Shown in pieces: positions 25,720-32,488 of a stretch of 64,000 nt of DNA. The position numbers were made by a program, and so were the translations under genes. The stretch is from positions 4,340,001-4,404,000 of the forward strand of contig NZ_JAPEOZ010000001.1 of assembly GCF_026340655.1 (NCBI RefSeq), written 5' to 3'. The notes under the pieces were generated by a model, which saw only the letters and a list, made by a program, of their open reading frames with translations, did no database searches and was not told where the DNA came from. Each line of letters begins with the position of its first letter. Positions within the stretch are counted from its first letter, which is position 1. The DNA comes from Streptomyces sp. NBC_01275. GTDB taxonomy: Bacteria; Actinomycetota; Actinomycetes; Streptomycetales; Streptomycetaceae.

Positions 25720-27162
25720 GTGGCAGCCGCGCAGACACCCCAGGGCGCCACCGGGATCGGTGGGGCCAAGGGGAGCAGAGGGAGCAAGAGGGGGACGACG
25801 GGAAGCGGTTCGGGCCGGGCAGCCGGGGCCCTCCGCTCGGTCGGCCGCGCCCTGCACCTCCCGTTCACCGGCACCGCCCGCGGTATCCGCAAGGCCACTC
25901 ACGCGCACGGCGCCGGCGAGTCCGGCCTCGGCAAACTGATCGAGCTGCACGCCGTGAACGGCGCCGGCGATGTGATGATCACCATCGCGCTCGCCTCCAC
26001 CGTGTTCTTCTCCGTGCCGACCGACGAGGCCCGCGGGCGCGTCGCCCTCTACCTCGCCATCACCATGGCGCCCTTCACCGTCCTGGCCCCCGTCATCGGA
26101 CCGCTCCTGGACCGGCTGCCGCACGGCCGGCGCGCCGCGATGGCGGCCGCCATGCTCGCCCGGGCCCTGCTCGCCCTGGTGCTCTCCGGCGCGGTCGTCA
26201 CCGGCGGCATCGAGCTGTACCCGGCCGCCCTCGGCGTGCTCGTCGCCTCGAAGGCGTACGGAGTCGTCAGAAGCGCCGTCGTGCCACGCCTGCTGCCGCC
26301 CCGGTTCTCCCTGGTCAGAGCCAATTCCCGGGTCACCCTCGGCGGACTGCTCGCCACCGGCGTCGCCGCGCCCGTCGGGGCGGGCCTCCAGGCACTCGGG
26401 CCGCGCTGGCCGCTCTACGGCGCGTTCGTGATCTTCGTCGCGGGTACGTTCCTGTCGTTCACGCTGCCCCGCAAGGTCGACTCCGCCAAGGGCGAGGCCG
26501 TGGCGCTGCTCGCCGCGGACGAGGAGCACCTGCACGGGCCGCACCGGCATCCCGTGAAGCGGCCCGGGCTGCGGACGGTCGGCATCGCCGTCACCCACGC
26601 CCTGGGCGCCAACGCGGCGCTGCGCTGGCTGTCCGGGTTTCTGACCTTCTTCCTGGCGTTCCTGCTGCGCGAGCATCCGCTGACCGGGCAGAGCGCGGCC
26701 GTCTCGCTGGGCATGGTCGCCGTCTCGGCGGGCGTGGGCAACGCGCTCGGCACGGCGGTGGGGTCCTGGCTGCGCTCCAAGGCGCCGGAGCTGATCATCG
26801 TGACGGTGATGGCGGTCGTGCTGGGCGCGACGCTCACCGCCGCCGTCTTCTTCGGCGCGTTCCTGGTGGCGTGCATGGCGGCGGTCGCCGGGTTCTCCCA
26901 GGCCCTCGCCAAGCTGTCCCTGGACGCGCTGATCCAGCGGGACGTGCCGGAACTGGTGCGCACGTCGGCGTTCGCCCGTTCGGAGACGATGCTCCAGGTG
27001 TGCTGGGTGTTCGGGGGCGCGGTCGGCATCGTGATGCCGCTGAACGGCACGCTGGGCCTGTCGGTGGCGGCCGCGGTCGTCGCCCTCGGCTGGGTGACCA
27101 CCGCCCGCGGCCTGCTGTCCTCGGCCCGGCACGGGGGCTCGTCCCAGGCGAGGGTGAAGTGA
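25720..27162 (+). CDS. MFS-like integral membrane transporter
   Basis: Membrane protein of 480 residues with about 11-12 hydrophobic segments. The first about 60 residues are a Gly/Ser/Arg-rich cytoplasmic tail. The helix 2-3 loop LLDRLPHGRRAAMAAAML is MFS-like, and AKLSLDALIQRDVPELVRTS with FARSETMLQVCWVFGG is a conserved signature of the actinobacterial family adjoining DUF3027 genes. The start is GTG at 25720; CACTAT ends six bases before it. Substrate unknown. It is divergent from the DUF3027 gene, a pairing I recall as conserved in Streptomyces. Confidence 0.88.
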   Translation: MAAAQTPQGATGIGGAKGSRGSKRGTTGSGSGRAAGALRSVGRALHLPFTGTARGIRKATHAHGAGESGLGKLIELHAVNGAGDVMITIALASTVFFSVPTDEARGRVALYLAITMAPFTVLAPVIGPLLDRLPHGRRAAMAAAMLARALLALVLSGAVVTGGIELYPAALGVLVASKAYGVVRSAVVPRLLPPRFSLVRANSRVTLGGLLATGVAAPVGAGLQALGPRWPLYGAFVIFVAGTFLSFTLPRKVDSAKGEAVALLAADEEHLHGPHRHPVKRPGLRTVGIAVTHALGANAALRWLSGFLTFFLAFLLREHPLTGQSAAVSLGMVAVSAGVGNALGTAVGSWLRSKAPELIIVTVMAVVLGATLTAAVFFGAFLVACMAAVAGFSQALAKLSLDALIQRDVPELVRTSAFARSETMLQVCWVFGGAVGIVMPLNGTLGLSVAAAVVALGWVTTARGLLSSARHGGSSQARVK

Positions 27163-27303
27163 CCCCGCGGTGACCCCGCAGTGACCCCGCGCGCTTCCGC
27201 TTTCCGCGGGTTTCGGGGTGTTTCCGTGCCCGCGTGGCCTAACACACAGGCACGCCGCACCCCACGTAGGGAGACGGCTGGACGTGCCCGATAGCCTTCC
27301 GCC

Positions 27304-27816
27304 ATGACCACGATGCCTCGCGGCGGAGCCGCTGATGTACACAGCGCTGTGCGACGTCGCCGCGCCGTCGCCGCCGCCGGCGCCGTTTCCGCCGGACTGC
27401 TCGTCCTGTCGGCCTGCGACAAGCCCACCCCGCTGTCCACGATCACCGTCGGCCGCTCGTCGGTCAGCTCGGAGGCCACCTGCGGCGGCGAGGACACGGC
27501 CCTCAACGCGGCGGCCCTGACGAAGTGCCTCAAGGACACGGACATCAAGTCCATCAGCGTCGACCCCGACGAGACCGTCCGTTTCGGCGTCGACCCCGAC
27601 GTCGCGGACAAGCGCTGGACGATCCTGATGAACGGTCAGCCGCTCACCGAGGACAGCGACAAGACCTACCGCACGATCCCGGGCAGCGTGTTCTTCAACG
27701 CCCAGTACGGCGCCCAGGGCAACTCCACCCTCGTCACCATCAAGGCGGGCGACGGCAAGAAGGACAGCCAGACGGCGACCGGTCTGTGGTCGTTCAAGCT
27801 GAAGAAGGACGACTGA
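27304..27816 (+). CDS. DUF2771 family lipoprotein
   Basis: Membrane-anchored lipoprotein of 170 residues. The signal sequence ends in the lipobox LVLSAC, so Cys39 or its neighbour would carry the lipid. The exported domain (ISVDPDETVRFGVDP, WTILMNGQPLTEDSD, YRTIPGSVFFNAQYGA) matches DUF2771. TAGCCT lies six bases before the ATG, so a leaderless mRNA is likely. The stop overlaps the futalosine hydrolase frame by a few bases, suggesting translational coupling. Function is unknown. Confidence 0.87.
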   Translation: MTTMPRGGAADVHSAVRRRRAVAAAGAVSAGLLVLSACDKPTPLSTITVGRSSVSSEATCGGEDTALNAAALTKCLKDTDIKSISVDPDETVRFGVDPDVADKRWTILMNGQPLTEDSDKTYRTIPGSVFFNAQYGAQGNSTLVTIKAGDGKKDSQTATGLWSFKLKKDD

Positions 27817-28586
27817 TCACGTCCGACACGCGCGTCGACACGCATGCCACGCACGTCACGCGCATCCTCGTGGCCACCGCGGTCCCCGCCGAACGGGACG
27901 CGGTGGCACGGGCGTTCACGGCCCCGGACCCCGCCCACGAGGTGCGCCCGCCGGGCCTGCCCGCCGGTGTGACGCTGCACCGCCCCGACCCGGCGTTCGA
28001 CGTCCTCGCCGCCGGGGTGGGCCCCGCGCTCGCCGCGGCGTCCGTCTCCGCCGCGCTCACCGCCGCCGCCCTCGAGGGCGCCCCGTACACCCTCGTGGTG
28101 TCCGCGGGCATCGCCGGCGGCTTCGCCCCGGACGCGCCCGTCGGCTCCCTCGTCGTCGCCGACGAGATCACCGCCGCCGACCTGGGCGCCGAGACCGCCG
28201 ACGGCTTCCTGCCGGTCACCGAGCTGGGCTTCGGCGCCGTCACCCACCGTCCCCCCGAGTCCCTCGTACGGGAAGCGGCGGCCGTCACCGGAGCGCGCAC
28301 CGGCGCCGTCCTGACCGTCTCCACGGTCACCGGCACCGCCGCCCGCGCCGCCGCCCTTCGCGCGCGCCATCCGCGTGCCCTGGCCGAGGCCATGGAGGGC
28401 TTCGGGGTCGCCGAGGCGGCCGCCCTGCACGGCACGCCCGTCCTGGAGCTGCGCGCGGTCTCCAACCCGGTGGGTCCGCGCGACCGCGCCGCCTGGCGCG
28501 TCGCCGACGCCCTGAAAGCCCTGGAAACCGGTTTCGGGAAGCTCGCGCCCGTCCTCAACCGTTGGAACCCGTATGACCACCAGTGA
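27813..28586 (+). CDS. mqnB: Futalosine hydrolase
   Basis: Cleaves the base from futalosine or aminodeoxyfutalosine in the alternative menaquinone pathway. It is a nucleoside-phosphorylase-like fold: ILVATAVPAERDAVARAF at the N-terminus, VVSAGIAGGFAPDAPVGSLVVADE for the ribose/phosphate-like site (split here for brevity), and EAMEGFGVAEAAALHGTP containing the catalytic Glu region. No ATG or GTG is found at the expected start. CTG at 27813 overlaps the upstream TGA and follows GAAGAAGGA; an in-frame GTG at 27786 lacks an RBS. I use the CTG, with low confidence in the exact residue. The end overlaps mqnD. Confidence 0.9.
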   Translation: MITSDTRVDTHATHVTRILVATAVPAERDAVARAFTAPDPAHEVRPPGLPAGVTLHRPDPAFDVLAAGVGPALAAASVSAALTAAALEGAPYTLVVSAGIAGGFAPDAPVGSLVVADEITAADLGAETADGFLPVTELGFGAVTHRPPESLVREAAAVTGARTGAVLTVSTVTGTAARAAALRARHPRALAEAMEGFGVAEAAALHGTPVLELRAVSNPVGPRDRAAWRVADALKALETGFGKLAPVLNRWNPYDHQ

Positions 28587-29523
28587 CCAGACCACCGCTG
28601 ACCAGACCACCGGCGTCCTGACCGCCGGCGTCCTGACCGCCGGCGAGCGACCGGAGCGGTCCGAGCAGCCGGAAGGGCCGCGGCAGCCGCTTCAGATCGC
28701 GTACTCCCCCTGCCCGAACGACACGTTCGTCTTCGACGCCCTCGCCCACGGCCGGGTGCCGGGCGCGCCCGCGCTCGACGTGACCTTCGCGGACATCGAC
28801 GTCACCAACGGCATGGCCGAGCGCGGCGAGTTCGACGTGCTGAAGGTGTCGTACGCCGTGCTGCCGTACGTCCTCGACGCGTACGCGCTGCTGCCCTGCG
28901 GGGGCGCGCTGGGGCGGGGCTGCGGGCCGCTGGTGCTCACGCGGGAGGCGGGGGTCGACCTCACCGGCCGAACGGTCGCGGTGCCCAGCGAGAAGTCGAC
29001 CGCCTACCTGCTGTTCCGGCTCTGGGCGGCGGACACCGTCCCCGGAGGCGTCGGCGAGGTCGTCGTCATGCCGTTCCACGAGATCATGCCGGCCGTACGG
29101 GACGGGAAGGTCGACGCGGGACTCGTCATCCACGAGGCCCGCTTCACGTACCAGAACTACGGCCTGCACAAGCTGGCCGACATGGGCGAGCACTGGGAGT
29201 CCACCACCGGCCTGCCCATCCCCCTCGGCGCGATCATCGCCAAGCGCTCCCTGGGCACGGACACGCTGACGCGGCTCGCCGACTCGATCCGCACCTCCGT
29301 ACGGGCCGCCTGGGACGCCCCCGAGGTCTCCCGCCCGTACGTCATGGAACACGCCCAGGAAATGGACCCGACCGTCGCCGACCAGCACATCGGCCTGTAC
29401 GTCAACGAGTTCACGGCCGAACTCGGCGAGGACGGCTACGCGGCGGTCCGGGGGTTGCTGACACGCGCGGCGGCCGAGGGGCTGGTGCCTGCGCTCGGGC
29501 CCGAGGCCCTGTCGTTTCCGTGA
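28573..29523 (+). CDS. mqnD: 1,4-dihydroxy-6-naphthoate synthase
   Basis: Converts cyclic dehypoxanthinyl futalosine to 1,4-dihydroxy-6-naphthoate in the futalosine route to menaquinone. The 316 residues have the periplasmic-binding-protein-like fold with the family start QIAYSPCPNDTFVFDALAHG, VPSEKSTAYLLFRLW and VIHEARFTYQNYGLHKLADM. The first 40 residues are extra and repetitive (TTADQTTG, VLTAGVLTAG) from short DNA duplications. It overlaps mqnB by 14 bases, so the two are co-translated. Part of its 3' end is duplicated 150 bp downstream. Confidence 0.95.
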   Translation: MTTSDQTTADQTTGVLTAGVLTAGERPERSEQPEGPRQPLQIAYSPCPNDTFVFDALAHGRVPGAPALDVTFADIDVTNGMAERGEFDVLKVSYAVLPYVLDAYALLPCGGALGRGCGPLVLTREAGVDLTGRTVAVPSEKSTAYLLFRLWAADTVPGGVGEVVVMPFHEIMPAVRDGKVDAGLVIHEARFTYQNYGLHKLADMGEHWESTTGLPIPLGAIIAKRSLGTDTLTRLADSIRTSVRAAWDAPEVSRPYVMEHAQEMDPTVADQHIGLYVNEFTAELGEDGYAAVRGLLTRAAAEGLVPALGPEALSFP

Positions 29524-29635
29524 GCCGGTCGGTCATCGGAGCCGCCGGACGGAGTTCGGCGCAGCCGCCCGCAGCCCGCGAAGCGGTGCAAGGGCGGCGG
29601 AAAAGAGCGGACACGCGCGGCGGCCGAGGGGCTGG
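29460..29635. repeat. Direct repeat of the mqnD 3' end
   Basis: The 26 bases at 29460-29485, inside mqnD, recur exactly at 29610-29635, after its stop. Translated, the second copy reads TRAAAEGLAPPLGRGALDLP, an eroded version of the MqnD C-terminus. It is a partial tandem duplication. Confidence 0.85.
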
Positions 29636-29694
29636 CGCCGCCCCTCGGCCGTGGTGCGCTCGACTTGCCTTCGTCTGAAGGGCTGCCTGAAGGG

Positions 29695-30078
29695 CTATAC
29701 GTCCAACTGGTCCGCGACCGCGCGCAGTAGACCGGCGATCTTCTTGCCGGAATTCTTCTCGGGGTAGCGGCCCTTCTCGAGCATCGGGGTGATGTTCTCG
29801 AGGAGGGTCGTCAAGTCCTGGACGATGGAGGCGAGTTCGTCGGGCTTCTTGCGCTGGGCGGCCGCGACCGAGGGGGTCGGGTCGAGAATGACGACGGAGA
29901 GCGCCTGGTCGCCGCGCTGTCCGGCGACGACGCCGAACTCCACTCGCTGGCCCGGCTTCAGTGCCTCGACTCCGGCGGGGAGGACCGAGGAATGGACGAA
30001 GACGTCACCGCCGTCGTCGCGGGAGAGAAAGCCGAAGCCCTTCTCGGTGTTGAACCACTTGACCTTGCCGGTAGGCAC
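29695..30078 (-). CDS. Cold-shock domain protein with C-terminal extension
   Basis: RNA/ssDNA-binding protein of 127 residues. The N-terminal 65 residues are a cold-shock domain with RNP1 GFGFLSRDD and RNP2 DVFVHSSVL and start GKVKWFNTEKG. The extra about 60-residue tail (LASIVQDLTTLLENITPML, then RYPEKNSGKKIAGLLRAVAD) is helical and specific to actinobacterial members. The GTG at 30078 has GAGGAC upstream. It is a single gene on the minus strand, distinct from the minimal 68-residue paralog at 54434-54640. Confidence 0.93.
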   Translation of the reverse strand: MPTGKVKWFNTEKGFGFLSRDDGGDVFVHSSVLPAGVEALKPGQRVEFGVVAGQRGDQALSVVILDPTPSVAAAQRKKPDELASIVQDLTTLLENITPMLEKGRYPEKNSGKKIAGLLRAVADQLDV

Positions 30079-30264
30079 GTCTGTCCTCGTCCTCGTACTC
30101 GTCGGAAAACTGCTTCGGAAACAACTCCAAAGCCGTTGTGGAACGGCTCTGGACAGCACTTGGGCGGGTCGACCATGACCCGCCGGTACCAAGGCTAATG
30201 GTCTTCGGGCCGGTGACAAGACGTCCCCCGGTTGTTCCTCAGGGCTGGGAACTACCCTGGTCCG

Positions 30265-30516
30265 GTGCGTGACAAAACCCAAACGAATTCCGCCGCTCCC
30301 GGTGACCGACTGATCCGTGCCGGTGCCATCGTGTTCTTCGCCGGTGCGGTGGCCACACTCGTCACCGTCGCCCCGTTGTTCCTCGGCACGACGCCATTTC
30401 CGACGTACATGTTCGGATTGAGCATGCTCATGGGCGTCGGGTTCCTGATCGCGGGCGCGGGGGTGCTCCGGTCCGTCGCCGCCGGACGGCGTCAGGCGCG
30501 CGAGGCCGCGAGGTAG
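30265..30516 (+). CDS. Small two-helix membrane protein
   Basis: Protein of 83 residues with two hydrophobic segments (AIVFFAGAVATLVTVAPLF and MFGLSMLMGVGFLIAGAGV) and a basic C-tail. TACCCT ends six bases before the GTG at 30265, and no Shine-Dalgarno exists, so a leaderless message is likely. Its 3' end overlaps the convergent HAD gene by 25 bases. I recognise it only as a conserved Streptomyces hypothetical; no function can be proposed. Confidence 0.75.
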   Translation: MRDKTQTNSAAPGDRLIRAGAIVFFAGAVATLVTVAPLFLGTTPFPTYMFGLSMLMGVGFLIAGAGVLRSVAAGRRQAREAAR

Positions 30517-31130
30517 CCGGAGAGCCAGGCGGGGAATTCCGTGAGGTCGGCGAGGACCACGTCCGCGCCGGCCGCCCGCAGCTCGTCCGCGCCGCACGGC
30601 CCCGTCGGCACGGTGACCGACAGCGCCTCGGCGGTGCGCGCGCCGCGTACGTCGCCCACGTGGTCGCCGACGTACACGCTCGCCCCGTGCGTACGCAGGG
30701 CGTCCGCCTTCCGCTCGGCCCACAGGTTGCCGACGAGGGCGTCGGCGGGGATGCCGAGGTGCTCCAGGTGCAGCCGGGCGTTGGGCTCCCACTTGGCGGT
30801 GACGACGATCGCCCGCCCGCCGGCCTCCTGCACGGCCTCGACCGCTTCGCGGGCGCCGGGCATCGCATGGGTGCCGGGGACGGCGTACGCGGGGTAGATC
30901 TCGCGGTAGAGGTCGGCCACGGACGCGATCCGCTCCGGCGGGAACCAGTGGGCCATCTCCTCCTCCAACGGCGGCCCCAGCCGGGTGACCACGAGATCGG
31001 CGTCGATGTACGTCCCCGTCCGCTCGGCCAGTTCCACGTAGCAGGAGCGGATGCCGGGCCGGGAGTCGATGAGGGTCATGTCGAGGTCGAAGCCGACGGT
31101 GAACGGCGGAGCGAGGGTCATGGGAGCCAT
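30492..31130 (-). CDS. HAD-superfamily phosphatase
   Basis: Cytoplasmic hydrolase of 212 residues, subfamily I (Gph-like). Motif I is VGFDLDMTLIDS (nucleophile and general acid Asp), motif II IVVTAKW, a lysine in WAERKADAL and motif IV YVGDHVGDVRGAR. A helical cap lies between motifs I and II. The usual substrates are small phosphorylated metabolites such as phosphoglycolate. The motif I sequence DLDMT, with Met instead of Gly, is typical of a phosphatase branch annotated as haloacid dehalogenase in Streptomyces. The start may also be the ATG three codons later. Confidence 0.9.
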   Translation of the reverse strand: MAPMTLAPPFTVGFDLDMTLIDSRPGIRSCYVELAERTGTYIDADLVVTRLGPPLEEEMAHWFPPERIASVADLYREIYPAYAVPGTHAMPGAREAVEAVQEAGGRAIVVTAKWEPNARLHLEHLGIPADALVGNLWAERKADALRTHGASVYVGDHVGDVRGARTAEALSVTVPTGPCGADELRAAGADVVLADLTEFPAWLSGYLAASRA

Positions 31131-31189
31131 TGTGTCCGGTCGGCGGAAACGGCCGGAATTGGTTTTCTACCGGCCTTGTTCGTGACTGT

Positions 31190-31316
31190 TTCCGCCGTCT
31201 CAAGCTGTCTCCAGCTGCCTCCGGCCGTCTCCGCCGTCTCCGGTTGCCTCCGGCTGATTCCGCTGATTCCGGCTGATTCCGCCGTCTCCGCCGTCTGCGG
31301 CTGTTTCCGTTGTTTG
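31190..31316. repeat. Low-complexity intergenic repeat (CCGCCGTCTCCGGCTG / GATTCCG)
   Basis: Short related units such as CCGCCGTCTCCGG, TGCCTCCGGC and CTGATTCCG alternate between the divergent HAD promoter and the end of the next minus-strand gene. No gene is present. Confidence 0.75.
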
Positions 31317-31318
31317 CG

Positions 31319-32395
31319 CTAGCGCCGTCGCTGCGACCGCCAGACCAGGAACAGCGCCGAGGCGACGGCGGCGCCCCGCACCACCCAGGGCCAGGTCTGG
31401 GCGATCGCGTCGTTCATCTGGCCCTCGGCGATGGGGTCGCCCCAGCGGCCGTCGCCACGGCCCCACAGCCAGACGAGTCCGGCCGCCGCCGCCAGCCCCG
31501 GCAGTCCCATGACCGCCCACTTCGTCTCCCGGTCGCTCAGCCGGCGCGAGACGTAGGCGATGAGCCAACCCACGATCAGCGCGGGCCAGTTGCCGAGCAC
31601 CGCACCGGCGACGAGTGCGCAGGCGGCGATCAGGAGGAGGGGGTTGCTCCAGCCGGCGCCCCCGGTGCGTTCGGTGCGTCCGGTCCGTCCGGCGGGGCGG
31701 AGGAGTCCGAGGAGACGGCGGCGGGGGGCGGTCGCGGCATCGCCGTCCGCGGGCTCCCGCTCCTCCCCCTCTCCCTCCCCGTCCCCGGACTCGCCGGGCT
31801 CTCCCGGGTCGCCTTCGGCCGCCTTGGGCCTGGGCGGCCTCAGCATGTCCGGGATCTCCACGCCCCCGACGAACCCCGGCACGTCCTCGCCGGGACCGAA
31901 GGGGTCCGGCTCGCGCCGCCACCAGTCGGGCGTCTGCGTGCCGTCGCCCAACTCGTGCGCGGGGGCCCGGTGCGGCGGGGACGCGGCGTCGGAGGGGGTG
32001 GCGGGGGACGGCTGCGGTGCGCTCGGGCGGGGCCGCGGCACGACCCGCCGCAGCCCCCTCGGCCGGTTCGCCGTCTCCTTGTCCCTCTCCTCGCCCCTCT
32101 CCATGCCGTCCCGCTGCACGGGCACGGAGGCCGACGGCACGCCCGGCGCGACGGGCGTGCCCGAGGCGCCGTCGGCGGCCGCCGCGACGAGGTCGTCCGG
32201 GCTGCCCAGCCGGTCGAGGATGCGGCGGACGGCGGCGGGCGAGTCGACGGGGGCCTTGGCGCGCCGCCGGTCGATCTCGTTGCGCAGCTCGGAGACGAGC
32301 CGCATCCGCGTCGCCGACGACAACTGCCGCTGCTGGGCGACGTCGCCGACACGGCTCAGATACTCGTAGACGACCTGGTCGCTCTCGATCCCCAC
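31319..32395 (-). CDS. Membrane protein with N-terminal HAAS-like domain
   Basis: Protein of 358 residues. The N-terminal 75 residues (VVYEYLSRVGDVAQQRQLSS, then VSELRNEIDRRR and ILDRLGSPDDLVAAA) match the HAAS/DUF1700 helical domain often linked to PadR regulators and membrane signalling. A long disordered Pro/Glu/Gly linker follows, then four hydrophobic segments (PLLLIAACALVAGAVLG, WPALIVGWLIAYV, WAVMGLPGLAAAAGLVWLW, VVRGAAVASALFLVW). Divergent from the helicase-associated gene with a 93-base gap. Partner and function unknown. Confidence 0.8.
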   Translation of the reverse strand: MGIESDQVVYEYLSRVGDVAQQRQLSSATRMRLVSELRNEIDRRRAKAPVDSPAAVRRILDRLGSPDDLVAAAADGASGTPVAPGVPSASVPVQRDGMERGEERDKETANRPRGLRRVVPRPRPSAPQPSPATPSDAASPPHRAPAHELGDGTQTPDWWRREPDPFGPGEDVPGFVGGVEIPDMLRPPRPKAAEGDPGEPGESGDGEGEGEEREPADGDAATAPRRRLLGLLRPAGRTGRTERTGGAGWSNPLLLIAACALVAGAVLGNWPALIVGWLIAYVSRRLSDRETKWAVMGLPGLAAAAGLVWLWGRGDGRWGDPIAEGQMNDAIAQTWPWVVRGAAVASALFLVWRSQRRR

Positions 32396-32488
32396 GGGGA
32401 GACGCTACCGCGCGCGGCGGGGCCGGACGGGGCTCCCAGGCGACGGACTCGGGCCTCGGCGTCGTACCCACCCGCTACCGTGGGCAAG

